Part shown: piece by piece, positions 52,001-64,000 of the stretch | How the letters are laid out: every line of letters begins with the position of its first letter | How positions within the stretch are numbered: position 1 is the stretch's first letter | NCBI GenBank assembly: GCA_013397455.1 | Contig: VYZB01000030.1 | Coordinates: forward strand, 4,369,205-4,433,204 | DNA length: 64,000 nt | From: Crotophaga sulcirostris | Taxonomy: Eukaryota > Chordata > Aves > Cuculiformes > Crotophagidae | Reading direction: 5' to 3' | Program-made: the position numbers and the translations under genes | Notes under the pieces: generated by a model | Databases searched by the model: none | The model's input: only the letters and a program-made list of their open reading frames with translations | Told to the model about the DNA's origin: nothing

Positions 52001-54319
52001 ATGTTTACAATGCTTTTCTGTATATAGCAGGGACTAGGAATGTTTACAATGCTTGTGCTCTAGCAAATAATGGGGACTAGGAATAGTTACAACACTTGTT
52101 TGTACTTAAAAGATAACAGAAATTTGAAATATAGTTAGCAGACACATTGTCAGGGAGAAGAGCTGATCTTGCAAGAGAAAGAGGATGAAGAAAGGGCTCT
52201 TAATTGACCTGATGAAGAGGAGGGTTATGAAGTAAACGACCACCAGAGACCACTGTGCCAACATCCACATGTGGGGGTGGATTGGCCAGAGCAGAGCTGG
52301 GGGTGCCCTGGATGCCCATTGACGTCTCTGAGCTGTCAAGCATCCCTGGGCATGGGGGGCACCGGTCCAACACGACCAGCGCTTGCTCAGGTGTGGGGAG
52401 GAAAAGTAATGAAAGGCAATCACAGACTCTGCTCCTCCTCCTCTTTCTCGTGAGGGAGCAGTGAACTATGATGAGGTCCCCCTCAGTCTCCTCTTGTGCT
52501 GTGACAGAACATACATCTCTGCAAATGGGTTCAAAAAACAGTTTTGGGGAGTTACAGAAGAATGGAAGGTACAAAAGCACCTTCCCCTTATGGGCCTAAG
52601 TCCCCCACATCTGCCAAAGCTTTAGGGTGTGGAGCAGAGGAAGGGAAAGGTGTGACCTGACAGACCAGGCCACTTGGAAGCTGCTGGAGTGTTTTGCAAT
52701 AGGATTCCCAGGAAACCAGAACTCTGCTTTCTAGCCTGAGTCATGATTGCGTGATTATAGCGATAACAGCCTGCTTGTTGAAAAAATGAAAAAAAAAAAT
52801 AAAAGGATTAAAAATACATTAACCATTATACTCAAAGCCTTTTCAGTACTGTCAATGAAATGTACTAATTGCCCATTTATTTTTCCAAGTAATTTTTATT
52901 ATAATATATTCCTGTTGTCCATTTTGCCGCAGATAACTGCTGTTCACGGTGCCTTGAGGCCGACAGAGAAGTTGCAAACTTAAATTCTTAAATGTGGGTC
53001 TTTTAGCTGTTTCAGGAGGAGGTATGAGAGCCTGTGTTTCTCACTATATTTTTAGTCTCAGAGCTAGCTAGGGAATAACCTGCCTGACAGCTGAACAATA
53101 TTTAAAAGCCAGTGACCTTCTATTTTTAAGGATTCCCTCCTAAACTCTCTTCTGGACAGCACATCCCCAAGCACTCCAACTGAAAGACAAAAAAAGGCCA
53201 GTTTTGTCATTTATGGATGGCACTGTGCAAAGCTGGCAAAGGCACAGAACTGCAGTCTGTTGAACATACTTGACAGTTCCTCTGAAACACAAACATGAAT
53301 CTACAGATATTTGCAATGAGGTTTATTTTTTACCACTGTTGTTTTTCAGTAGAGAATGAAGTGGGAGGCAGAAGTATCTGCAGGTGACTGGTCTGTGGTG
53401 TTTCACAGAGCAGACGTTACTTTCCGAACTTTGTAAGAGCTCCCCTCCCTCTAAGACAAGAGGGTCCCCCTCAAATGAAGCTGCCTCAGCTAAAACCTCC
53501 TTTTTTTTAACCTTTTTTTCCCTCTCTCCCCTTCTCCTGTTCACTTTGAGGGCAATTTTACTTTCAGGTTTATGAAATCACTCAAGCCAACTCACTGACT
53601 AAAAGATGAACACAGTTCTTTCACACTTTTTGACTGCTAGCTTTGCCCTGATAATTTATTGATATCTTCTATCTCTGGGATCAAGATTTCCTGGAGTAAG
53701 TACTCCCACATCTTTTAGGTAAATAATTTTAAATCTAAACCTTAACAACTCCCTATTACAGTCAGTCCCAAATTGGCAGCTTTTTTATGTGCTACCAGCA
53801 CTCTAATTTAATCTAGCATCCACAGTATCTAGAGAAGTGCATTTATTTTTTTAATTTAAATGTTTTGGTGCTCTGCATATCTGCAGAGAGAAGGTGTGCT
53901 GTTTGCAGCACGTATTTAAAGCTGTTTAATATTGTCACTTTCTTGCTGTCTTCTCTATAATATGTAAAACCACACCTTTGCATGTGAGATGCTTTCTTCA
54001 TGTTAAGATGGCTTTGTGTGTGCTGTTTGGCATCTTGAACCAGCACTGCTTAACTACTTTAAGAGGAGAAATCTTTAAAAAAGCCCCAACCCCAACAACA
54101 AACTAAGTAACAAAAAGAGCTGTACTAGGAATTCTGTACATTTATCCGCTAGTTTGGAGTGAGCTTCAGTGCTTCTTAAAAATAATTTGCACCAAAGCCA
54201 CCTCCTGTTCACCTTTCAACTCCCCCTTCGCCAACAAAGAATAAACAAATGAAGGATCACTCACCTTGACAGAGCAAGCAAACAGCAGCAGTTAGAAGGA
54301 GAGCGTGCGTGCTCTCCAT
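46093..54319 (-). CDS. CHRNA3: Nicotinic acetylcholine receptor subunit alpha-3, complete
   Basis: Agonist-binding subunit of the ganglionic nicotinic receptor (with beta4, beta2 and alpha5), a pentameric cation channel of the plasma membrane. Exons in transcript order: 54265-54319, 51106-51245, 50988-51032, 49888-49997, 47722-48733 and 46093-46221. They total 1491 bases, or 496 codons plus stop, the length I recall for chicken CHRNA3. The signal peptide starts MESTHALLL. The Cys-loop is C150-C164. The loop-B tryptophan is W171. Loop C is Y212-x-CC-x-x-x-Y219, the full agonist-binding set. M1-M3 follow, with pore segment [20 protein letters not shown], then a long intracellular loop and M4 in the last exon (ending AGDEM). 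All introns are GT-AG. A longer in-frame N terminus exists upstream, but the start at 54319 gives a normal signal peptide. The gene is tail to tail with CHRNA5 and on the same strand as CHRNB4. Confidence 0.97.
50600..50925 (+). repeat. Minisatellite in CHRNA3 intron 3
   Basis: Degenerate units combine GGGGTTCCCCCATGGAAGGG and GATGGGGTCCCCC, at a spacing of roughly 35-50 bp, and recur about seven or eight times in the intron between exons 50988-51032 and 49888-49997. Open frames on both strands (repeating GNP, STQ or MGSP peptides) come from the repeat. Confidence 0.75.
51876..52700 (+). mobile_element. Possible LTR-like retroelement remnant in CHRNA3 intron 1
   Basis: The segment differs in texture from its flanks. 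It starts TGTGATACATGTAAG and has short internal duplications, including CTCTGAATGGTTGGATTGCTT repeated as CTTTGAATAGCTGAATTGCTT, and three copies of AGGAATGTTTACAATGCTT. A GC-richer stretch with CCACATGTGGGGGTGG follows. This resembles a degenerate long terminal repeat, but I could not identify a family, a polypurine tract, a primer site or flanking target duplications. Ends and nature are uncertain; no viral gene is visible. Confidence 0.25.
51997..52112 (+). repeat. Three-copy tandem repeat of about 40 bp
   Basis: Copies start at 51997, 52036 and 52079 with AGGAATGTTTACAATGCTT, AGGAATGTTTACAATGCTT and AGGAATAGTTACAACACTT. The first two are separated by a variable segment that ends GGGACT. 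It lies in CHRNA3 intron 1 inside the possible LTR-like segment. Confidence 0.85.
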
Positions 54320-57300
54320 GGTGTTGCGAATTACTGCCTGTCCACGGCAGCTGTTGAAGATGAGCCCAGCTGCCAGGAGCATACGAGCATGGGAAGCGCA
54401 GAGAGCCCTGCTCCTCCGACGCGTGAAACGCCTGGCAGCAGCAGCCAGCAGGACCCTGAGCACAGCTCTGCGCAGTGAGCTCCCATTAGGCTTGCTGTGC
54501 TGCCCCCTTTCTAGCTACCCAGGCTGTCAGAGCATTGGAAACAGCAAATAAATTGCAGGCAAAACAGATGTTATTGTAGGCAGAGAGCAGTCTTCTGGCA
54601 AGGGTAATAGGCAAGAGTCCTTAAACTGGTGCATAAATGAACCTGGCAATCTGACAGTGCTGAAGATTTTTCCAGTCAGCTGCTGTACAGTATCCTTCTC
54701 TATCAAGCTCATGCCAATCTACCAGGAGAAGTGTAATTAATAAAAGTGTTATAATTGAATTGTGCTGAAAAGGATATTGACATTAGGGATGCCTGATTTA
54801 GCAGTGAACTGAGATCATGGGACCCAAATTTCCAATTATGCTCTTAATGTTTAGGTTTATTTCCTGCCTGTGTCTCCTCTTGCAAGTGTATGTGCTGGGT
54901 GTTTGACTGTATAAAAAAAGGATGTGCTATTCCCCGGGGCAATTAGAGGCAAGTACAACTGTTGATGGGATCTACACACAGAGTGGTACACATAACAGCT
55001 GACTGTCTTTGGACTCTTCCTGCTTTCGTGGATCAGAAGGGTGAAATTTGGAAGGGAAATAAGAGCATAGGATCGCAGCTTAATCCCACAAAACCTTATT
55101 GTTCAGGGGGAAGGAAATGGTGGAGGATGGGGAGCTGTGTTTGCAAAGTATCTCCTTCCCCAGGTGCCCATCAGCTTCCTTGTTTAGTTACAGGTGAGGT
55201 TTTGCCCCCCAGGTGAAGCAAGGCTTATGGATGCAGCAGGAGAGAAAATGTGGGATTCTACCCTCGGCTTTGGAGATGGTGAGAGGGAAGCCTTGTGGGA
55301 TAGGAGGCTGCACCTGGCCGGTGCTTCACTCCCTGCTGTTGGGGGAGGATGAACGATGACCCCATTCAGCACTGTGTGAAGAGACAGCACTGGGAGAAGG
55401 GGCACCAGGCGGGGTTCGGCTCAGCTGCTCTTGGCAAAGAGCTTGTTTATCCTGTTTGCACTGTCTCTCAGAGCATCTTTCACTCTGTCCCCAGATACAT
55501 GCTCTTATGATAATTTCAGTAATTCTATTAGCTTGGAGGAAATAGGCTTTACTGTCCATTTGATTTTATTTATTTTTTCCAGAGAACTCAACTGCTTGGT
55601 CTTTCAGCTTAACCCTTTGTAGATACGTTTCTTTGCCTTTCCAGGGCATTGAGACTAGATGTTTTCCTTTCCACCCTCTTGGTTTCCCTGTATAAGCAGC
55701 ATTATAACTGAGACTTTTGTTTATTTCTTTTCAGTCCCAATTAGAAATGAGCTAAAACTTCAAAGATCAGATCATAACCCATGTTCTCCCGAAGTCAGTG
55801 CTTAAACCTGAATAATTTGGAAACATCTGATCCGCAGAGGCAGCAAAGAGCCATTGCATCTAGAGAGACATGTATTTTAGCTTCCTTTGCCTGGTTACTG
55901 AATTTTTCAGTGGTGTTTGTATGCACAGATATTCTGTTTCTAACATCGCATGCTGGAGCTCCTGGTGAAATCAGCTCAGGTTTGTGGCAGGATTATTTTT
56001 ACGGCTGGGGAGAGTGATGTGATAAGAAAACGTCACCATGACTGCATTGCAGAACTACATAGAAGAATTTGAACGGGCAGGGAGAAGATGATCTACCCAG
56101 GATCTGCAATAACAAACTAAGTAGCCTTCCCTTTTTAATCAACGTGCCACTGGTAGAGGTGTTTTGCTTTGTTAAGATTTGTTAAGATCAAATCTTAACC
56201 AACTGGAGTGTTGAGGAAAGCAATATTTTTCTCACCTTTGTCTGGGACATTGATGCTCCCTCCATAAAAAAACCAACACTGCTGGTCTTTCTAGTTTGCT
56301 GTGGCTGCAGGGGTGCAGAAACAGTCCCAATAAATGCACCTGGATGCAGATGCTGCATGTGTGTGGTGGTGGCACTTCCATGTATTCTATTTGAGGACAG
56401 GAGTGGTCAGGGTTAGAGTTTTGTAATGGTAGGGAATATGGAGGGAGGCAACAGAGGATTTTCCCCACTATTAAGGAAGCTGGTTGCACACTGCCATTGA
56501 AAAACAGTTTTAGTGAAAAATACATTTTGAGTGACCTCTTTTCTTCATTTTTTGGTGAAAAGCATTACTGTAAAATCCTGAAAAGTGGCAATGTTGGTGT
56601 CTATTTTGTTTGATAAACTGGGACCTTATCATATTCACCTTAGCCTGAAAGATGATATTTTTAATGTTTCCTTTACCCCATAAATATTTTCTTTTTGAAA
56701 TTTTGTCAAAAAATCAAAGCAGAAGACACTACAATTCTTGGACAAGTTAAACTGGGAGCAGTTCTATATATTATGTAGGCGGGGCTGCTGAGGCTTGAGC
56801 AAAAATAGCATTTCCCATTTTGAAATCACAATTTTAGGAGGTCACATTTTTCAAAATTTTAGGACTTTGTGTGAAATTTTCCACTCTGAAGTTTGCTCTG
56901 GATTAAGTTATTGCTGGAAACTTTAAAAAATATACAGTAGTGGTTTCCAAGAACATAACTAGGGATGAGTATATTGATTCACTTGCAATTAAAAAAAAGA
57001 AAAGGTGTATGGAAAAGTACACAGAAAGCACTGGAGCTCACCATTGCCTGGCCGAGGAGCCCCAGTTCTGCAGGGATATCCCTGAGGCCAGGGATGTGCC
57101 TTCTGAAAGCTTTTTTTGGGTTTGCCAAGTCCTCTGCTTGCACCCTGCGTTAGCTGCTGGCTGAGCTGCCAAATCCTTTCTAAAACTTTTGTCTCTGCTG
57201 GAGAAAATTCAGCTGAAGGCTGTGGCTGGGGAGCCAAGCGTTATCAGTCATTACTGCTCATAAAGATAAGGCCAGCTATGAGATGGGACCGCTGGAGGCC

Positions 57301-59400
57301 TCATTGCAGTTGCATTCAGGCAGTGAGGGGGAGGAGGAGAGGAAGAAGAAGGGACTGGGGAGAGGAGTAGTGATTGGTAGGAGGGTGAGAGCAGGACGGA
57401 GCCTGTGCTGGGTGGTGCTGGGTGAAAAGAGCAGAGAGAGGTCTCTGCCCTGCACAGGTCCAATGTCAGTCAGGTGGGCTGCAGGGTCTGCAGGTGACTT
57501 GCCACCTCTTGGTTGCTTGGCTGCGTGAGTCCCTTGCCCTCTGCCCTGCAGGAGTGTGCAGTGCTGAAGTCTGTGCTGCCTCTTTCAGACTCTCTGCTCA
57601 GCGTTGTTGTGGGATCTAAAGGGGCTTCACCTTTACACTGCCTGCCAGTGCTGACAGCTGCTCTGGCTTCCCTCCAGCTTCTCTGTAAGCAGAAAAAAGC
57701 TGCTGGGCAGTTGGGGCAGTGTGTGCACGTGTGCTTGTGATGTTCTGTGTGCAGCAGCTCCCACCACATCACCTGATATGGAGAATCATCTCCCTGCAGG
57801 GGTGAAGGCACCCCTCTGCTCCCCTGGGGCTGCTTGTGCCCCACCTCATCTCACGGTTGTCGTTTCAGTTGCCCACAGATAAATTGCTCTGCTGTGTAGG
57901 TGTGAGGAGGAGAAGAAGACATCAAAGGTAAGGAAAGCAGGTTTGACCCATTGAAACTTTACACCACCCACCAGTCACCATGGGAAATGTCCAGAATGGG
58001 TAACGTTTGGGGAGATGACCAGAGCATTGCCACCCTCTGGGAGAGGAGGATGTGCTGATTACATGGTCCCAGGGCATACTTGCTTTAGTAGGGCTGTCCT
58101 ACAGTCAACCTTCTACCTTCTTCAGCGATGGACACGGTTATAGTGCGTAGAGGAAACGGAATGGAAGGGAGGATGATAGTGTTACAACTGTTCCTTCTTC
58201 GGCATGCAATCTAGGGGAGATGGTACTGCTGCTCACACAGCCTCTCCCACCCAACTTCTGGTACATTTTTGTTCTACATTTCCTAGGCTGCCGTGCACCA
58301 GGCCGTGCTGCGGTGCTCCAGGCCCCTGGGCACCCGTCCCGGTGCTGAGGGTTGAGGAGGAGTGTGGCAGCGGGGCTTGGGAGTTCAGTGCATGGGCAGG
58401 GAGGGAAGGAACACAGGAATTTCTTCAGGGGAGGTTTAGGCTTGATATTAGGAAAAAATTCTTCACTGTAAAGGGTGATTGGCCATTGGAATGCGCTGCC
58501 CGGGGAGGTGGTGGAGTTGCCGTCCTTGGAGGTGTTTAAGAGGAGATTGGATGAGGCACTCAGTGCCATGGTTTAGATGATGAGTTGGTGTTAGTGTTGA
58601 GTTATAGGTTGGACTCGATGATCTCAAAGGTCCTTTCCAACCTTGTAATACTGTGATACTGTGAATCAGCAAACGTCCTGGAGTTGCTCTGAGCAGTTGG
58701 AGAGGCGTTGGTATAGAAGTTTTAACATGTCAAAATCTATGTAGTTATCTGTAGCTGCCTGGGAATGGTCATCTAGATAGAGATGTTGCTCAATTTTGAT
58801 GAGGGCAAATAGAGATGGAGGTAGCTTCATCTGTGGCTTGTTGAAGAACACAGGTTTAGGTGCCAGCTAATCCTCTCCTGGGACAGGTGAGCCTCAAATC
58901 CCCTTCCCAAAGTAGCAGTGGATTGTAACAGTTTACTTGCCAGTCATTAGTTGTGCCTATCAATGGTGGTAAAATTGTGATGTGTTCTGACCTCAACCCA
59001 AGGAAAAGCTGAGACTGGTTTAGCTTGAAAAATACCAGGAGCCCACTGCTCCTTTTGCAGGTTATGAGCTCCCTGGAACAACCCGTGGTGGGATTGTCCT
59101 GTGACTGAAGTCTAGGGCCTTGAGCTGCCCTTTGCCAAGGGCTTTGGGACTGTACATGTGTTATATGCTTTCATAGCTAGTTTAGTGAGGATTGTGCTTA
59201 AATCTGATTAAAACCTCCCCAACAAAACATGCAGGTCAGTCTGTTCTCAGGTGTCTTGTCATTCCAGCTGCCTTTCACAGTTGTCTGCTCTAAATGTTTC
59301 CCTGTACTCTTACCCTTAGATTCATGAACGTGTGTTGCATGAGCCTGTTAAAGTTGCAGTAACATTTCAGGACTAAATCTGTATAAAGGAAAATTTTACA
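54320..59400. other. CHRNA3-CHRNB4 intergenic DNA
   Basis: This contains the CHRNA3 promoter side (just above 54319) and, further right, the end of the CHRNB4 3' UTR. I see no coding exon. One CR1 (58411-58663) is present. In mammals this interval carries promoter and enhancer elements shared by the cluster, but I see no specific site I can defend here. Confidence 0.6.
58411..58663 (+). mobile_element. CR1 3' fragment, a different subfamily
   Basis: It is in sense orientation, with CTTGATATTAGGAAAAAATTC, GAATGCGCTGCCCGGGGAGG and GGAGGTGTTTAAGAGGAGATT, followed by GGTTGGACTCGATGATCTCAA and a 3' end CTTGTAATACTGTGATACTGTGA. The GTGATACTGTGA tip and the body differ from the copies near CYP1A, so it is a separate subfamily. 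Confidence 0.9.
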
Positions 59401-59401
59401 T

Positions 59402-59407
59402 TTTATT
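59402..59407 (-). terminator. Candidate polyadenylation signal of CHRNB4
   Basis: TTTATT on plus reads AATAAA on minus, about 620 bases after the CHRNB4 stop codon at 60026-60028. It is the clearest such signal in the AT-rich DNA beyond the stop, but not the only possible one. Confidence 0.4.
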
Positions 59408-60025
59408 TATATTACATCACTGAACAAAGTATATAAATGTTGGTTTATCATATATTAATTCGACCTCTGTCGATTGGTCAGCTAGCAGAGATGGCAGAAG
59501 CATACCTCTGTTACTTAGTTCGGTTTTAAATATCATACTCATACAGCTAAACAGTGATTCCACCTGTAAAGCTCTATAAATCAGACACAAATGGTTTTGA
59601 TGCATCTGAAGGAAGTAAATATCATAGCATTACCTTCTTTGTAATAGAGAAATGACAGTATTTTAAGGAAAGAAAATGTCTTTCCTGAGGCAACATATGT
59701 AAAATTTTTTTAAAATAATAATCCTTGTGAGCCAGGAGGCATATTGTACAGTAAATGCCTTTCTCCTAATATTCAGACTTCAGATAATTGAAAAAATGTC
59801 CAAGATGTCAGCAGAATACTGAACTAATCAGAAAAAAAATAGTTTTTTGTTTGTTTTGTTTTATTTTTTTCCCTATCACAGTAAGTCAAGTTCTACTTCC
59901 CATTTTCCTACTTGAAATCTGATGTAAGAGCAGCTCAATTGCCATCTTGGCAGATTCAACAGAGGCAAACTGAGAGCCGAATGAGACCCAACATCTATGT
60001 AAGTATCAACAGTTTTAAATGACAA

Positions 60026-63000
60026 CTAAGGGTTCATGGCAGCAGTGTGGTTTTGAAAAAGTGGTTGCAAAAATAATCCAACAGTCCCCAGGACACAAAC
60101 GAGGACGAATATCCAGAGAAACAGCCTGTCCACTACCATGGCAACATACTTCCAATCTTCGATGACCTGGAAGAAAAATCCAATTAAAGATATTAGCAAT
60201 TTGTCATGTTCTTTTGTTCTTCCTCTTGCTAATGCCGAGGGTTTTTTTGCAAAAATAAAAGGAAACTAATCTCAAGATTCAGGGCATAAACTGACTTTAG
60301 GCTTGGGAAGGGATTTTTCTCCTACAACCATTCTTGGCAGTGGAGAAAAACCTGTCAATATTTCTTAACTGTCTTTGATTCATCAGGTACTGAGTGTGTC
60401 CGCTTGCTGGAAACCAGTCTGTAGGGACCCACAGTATAATCCAGTTAAGGAATTTTTTTCTTTAATTTTAGTTTGCAGATGCTATTAATCTCAGCGAGTA
60501 AAAATGGATGCTGTTTACTGCTGTTAAACAAGGTTGGCTTCAGAGTTCTGTTCTTATCAGCGGTCATCTTAATCAAGAGGTTTAATGCATATTAATACTG
60601 TTGCTTTTATTAAAATCCCTTTTTGCCTTGCATATCTTCTTTGTGAAAGTCATGGGACCAACCTTAGATACTACTCTCAAACTGAAAATGACTATCAAGC
60701 CATTAGTTATGGGGGGAATTCGTAATTCTTCATTTGCAACACAGGAATAATTATCTTTTCCTGTCTCATTGATTCTAGTTACACATGGGGCATCCTCGCC
60801 TTGCTGACTCTACCATGCTTGTCAAGGATCTCATGCTTTATATTAAAACATTACACGTTTTTCCTTCAGTGCACACTTTTAATTTCCACTGCTGCTAAAG
60901 GGAATTGTGCACTTCTTAAATTAGACTATGGTAAATGTACATGAACAGTTGTTATTAGACCATGGTAATGAAGAAAGACAGATGAGACTAAAATTATGAA
61001 TCTAGATGAAAGTGGTATGAAATATCAGAGAACCTTGTGTGAAAAGCTTTCAATTCATTTTTAATGTATAAAATACCCTTGGAAATTGTTCTTAATATAA
61101 AGCGTGAGCTTTGTCGATCCATTAGTGCACAAAATATTCTTGCAAGGATTTCTGAGCTATTAGAAAACTTTTTTCTGCTCTATGAAGTCTGCTTCTGTTC
61201 AGTCATTTTCAATGTTTACAAGCTCATGTCTAATGTTAATAGCTGCTCTTCTTTATTTCTATTGACAGTAATTTCAGTTAATAGGAAACATGACCTACTC
61301 CACTACTTAGCAGCATGCTCCTCTGGGGACTTCTGCAGGATCAGAAACCAGACTTCATTTAATCTGCTTGGCTGAGGGAGGGAGGGCACATTAAGAATAG
61401 GGAACATAGAGTCTGACTGGGGTCTGGGTCAGAGAGAGGACACTGGTAGGTATAAGGATGATTTTTTTCCTAACCATGGGTAAGCATCATGTCTAAACAA
61501 AACTCTGAACCACCCGAGTTTTCCAAGGATTATTCACAGTGTATTTATATCAACTTTAGTGTGCTAGTATAGTAGCACATGGGTAGGGCAAGTGAACAGG
61601 GCAGCAGCAGCATTGCTCAAACACATCCTGGATAAAGTTATTCTTGTAGCAAATAACGCATTTGATTTAACTCAAATGAATGAAATGTCAGCTCTGCTGG
61701 TGTTAGGATTTCAATCTCACCCATTGTGTTCGGACAGATATCTTAGTCGCGAGAGAGTTTTTGCAAAGGCATTTTACTAAATCCTCCTCCTGTGCCCAGG
61801 TAGGCAAATAAACACTTGAACTGCAGGTAGATGGTTTCTCGTTAACATGGCCTATTCATGGGTTGAGTCACACTGTTACTTAATACCATGTGCAAAAATA
61901 TTCTTTTTTTTTGGCCTGGAACAGAATATTATTTTTTCCCCTGCCAAACACGACTTGAATGTGACAGCGCAGCTTTTTCAAGGGTTTTTCGTGACTTACT
62001 GGGCAATCAACATTTTCTCTTTGTAGAAATAGCCATGTTACTTTCCAGGAGAGCATTGGCATTTAGTGAATCGGTATTCATTAAGTTCTTTTAATCGCAA
62101 AAATTATTTCCTATTGTAACCTATAGCTAGAATCTCTCTAAAAGCTTTAGAATAGCTAGGGAGCTCAAATCACTTTTATGAAGAACAGCAAGGTACAGAG
62201 GAGGACAGGGGATGAAGTTTGGGAAGACTGGAATGACTTCTCATTTTTACTTACGCTCTGGTCGTTGTCATCACTTTTCATGTGCTCTGCTATAAAGCTC
62301 ACTCCATCAATTGCTTCTTGGACTTCAGGAGAAAATTTCATGCCTGTTCTTAACCTAAAATCTCGATGACTACTGGCATTGTCAAGAGTCTCAGTGATTT
62401 TCACATCATGTTTTTTAGCAGAGGCTGTATTCAAAAAATAGGTAGAGTTCTTATAGAAGTCAGCTGGGTCCATACAAAGATTCTCTGCTTTTGTCTTTTT
62501 GCAGTTGCATGGCTTTTGCCGAGGAGAATTATTTTCTGGCCGCTTCATGAACAGATAGGCTGGGAGTCTTTCAAGGAAAACCAGCTTTACCCAAGGGGGC
62601 ATAGTGTGAGTACTTGGAGATCGGTGGTGGACGTTGAGTACGCAGACACTGGTAACTATCGAGAAGGTCACTAGTACCATTGTAAACATGAGGTACTTCC
62701 CAATCAGTGGAACATCTAGAGAAGTCGGAGGAACAATTTTGGAGATCAGCAGCAAGAACACAGTCAAGGCAAGCAACACAGATATGCATAAGGTCATTTT
62801 TTCACCACAGTCTGACGGCAAGTAGAACACCAGGATGGCTAAGGACGTAATTAGCACACAGGGAATGATAAGATTGATGGTATAAAAAAGAGGTTTCCTT
62901 TTAATAATGAAATCATATGTCACATCAACATAATTGGGGTCCGAAGGATTTACAGTCCTTCTTCCTGGAAGTGCTACAATGTCCCACTCTCCACTTGGTG

Positions 63001-63227
63001 TAAAGTCATCCATGCTTGCCATGGAAGTTTTAAGCACCATATCAATTTCTGTATGATCATATGTCCAAGACCGGAACTTTAATGTGCAGTTTTGTTGATC
63101 AAATGGGAAATGCTTAACTTCAATCTTGCAGGCACTCTTGTAAATGGCTGGTGGCAACCAGCGAATGCTTCCATTGTTCTTTACAATTGCATTTGTGTAT
63201 AGTGAAACTTCGTACGTGCCATCCGCA
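60026..63227 (-). CDS. CHRNB4: Nicotinic acetylcholine receptor subunit beta-4, last two coding exons (partial)
   Basis: Structural beta subunit of the ganglionic alpha3-beta4 nicotinic receptor. Two exons are visible in transcript order: 62255-63227 and 60026-60166, both GT-AG and in phase. The large exon starts within the asparagine codon of the N-ADGTYEV block and carries Cys-loop [15 protein letters not shown], then [13 protein letters not shown] with no vicinal cysteines (a beta subunit), M1-M3 with pore segment [20 protein letters not shown], and the cytoplasmic loop to DNDQS. The last exon ([16 protein letters not shown] to NHTAAMNP) is M4 and the C terminus. The cytoplasmic loop differs most from human, as usual. 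The exons for the signal peptide and first part of the ligand domain lie past 64000. No frameshift is seen. Confidence 0.95.
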
Positions 63228-64000
63228 CTAGTGAAGTGAGAGGGGAGAAAAAGGAGAGAAAATAGTCAAACCTTAAGAGGAAGAACATAGTTCAAAACAG
63301 AAGAGTTCTGGTATTCTTGATCTTGTGGGCTTCAGTTGTTTCTAGAATCAAAGTTTAGTAATACTTTGATTTTGAAGTCTATGTTGTAGGCAGCTGTAAC
63401 TTGATAGGGACATTAATGTATGCAGTTTTCCCAATGAGAGAATGGACATTTGATGCAATACTTAGAAAAAATATTTTATAAAATTATTGTTAAATAGTAA
63501 CTGTGCATCTCTGTTTCATCCAGAGAACTCTATTTTGTAGCTGTTTATTGAAGTAATTAAGGCTTACTACATCTCTGAAGGCTGAGTAAAAATGAGTTCC
63601 TCCAGGATTAAAATGGAGGTACCTTTCCTCTGTAGCACAGCTACTGCTAAGAGCACACAGCAATACTCTGAAGTGGCTTGGATGAGGAAACAAGGACGAG
63701 CAGTGTTAGTTAGAAAGGCAGGGAGAATGTAGGCAGAGGAAGTGTAATTATATGGTTTATAATTTATTGCATCTCTCCAGTTAATGTTTACTAATGTTTA
63801 CATTGCTCTGTGGGGCAGAGGCTGTCTCAGTGCCCTCTGAAGTCCTGTGCGCACGACAGAGCTGTGGGGCACGGGGATGCTCTCTGTGTCTTTGGTACCT
63901 TGAACTGACTGATGCCTGCGAAACACTGCTTCAGCAGCAGAAAGTTACAGGGCGTTGTCCTTCATCTAAAATATTAATTTGAAGCTTTGTACTAATGTAA
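63228..64000. other. CHRNB4: CHRNB4 intron 4, partial
   Basis: DNA upstream of the large CHRNB4 exon, to the window edge. I searched it for the preceding 110-base exon (the block with a WNxxxYxG motif in this family) and found none, so the intron extends beyond the window. Confidence 0.7.

Noticed and set aside
52200..52580. 126-codon minus-strand frame in CHRNA3 intron 1
   Set aside because: There is no recognisable domain and no splice context, and it lies within a probable old repeat.

Overview
The window is vertebrate nuclear DNA, almost certainly from a bird. It has spliced genes with GT-AG introns, many 5'-truncated CR1 LINE fragments carrying the avian ATTCTATGAT-type 3' end, a cytochrome P450 closest by recall to bird CYP1A5, and the PSMA4-CHRNA5-CHRNA3-CHRNB4 block that amniotes share. 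The species cannot be read from the sequence. Two runs of N (15260-15931 and 26759-27508) are assembly gaps. Both sit beside GC-rich or repetitive DNA, and each probably hides a promoter or first exon.  Layout: 1-3650 is GC-rich, repeat-laden 5' flank with dioxin-response-like sites, including one perfect canonical core. 3680-8047 holds a complete CYP1A gene on the plus strand (six coding exons, 526 codons). 8050-12560 is gene-free DNA with CR1 copies. 12560-15259 is a degenerate minisatellite of about 45 bp per unit whose strand orientation flips once, at 12965-12976; it runs into the first gap. 15994-21126 is PSMA4 on the plus strand (261 codons, full length). 21.1-26.5 kb is AT-rich intergenic DNA. 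26.5-28.1 kb holds a CR1, the second gap and a GC-rich island that probably carries the CHRNA5 promoter and exon 1. 37048-42687 holds CHRNA5 coding exons 2-6 (plus). 46093-54319 holds the complete CHRNA3 gene (minus, 496 codons). 60026-63227 holds the last two coding exons of CHRNB4 (minus); its other exons lie beyond the right edge.  Function: the three nicotinic subunits are expressed together in autonomic ganglia and parts of the brain and assemble into alpha3-beta4 receptors with alpha5 as accessory subunit. CHRNA5 and CHRNA3 are tail to tail, and CHRNA3 and CHRNB4 follow one another on the minus strand. PSMA4 is a housekeeping 20S proteasome subunit. The CYP1A enzyme oxidises aromatic xenobiotics and is normally induced by the aryl hydrocarbon receptor.  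No new molecular system was found. The points most worth a second look are the inverted minisatellite, the close linkage of CYP1A to PSMA4 across that minisatellite and a gap, a GC-AG intron in the CYP1A gene, the response-element cluster, and an LTR-like segment in CHRNA3 intron 1.
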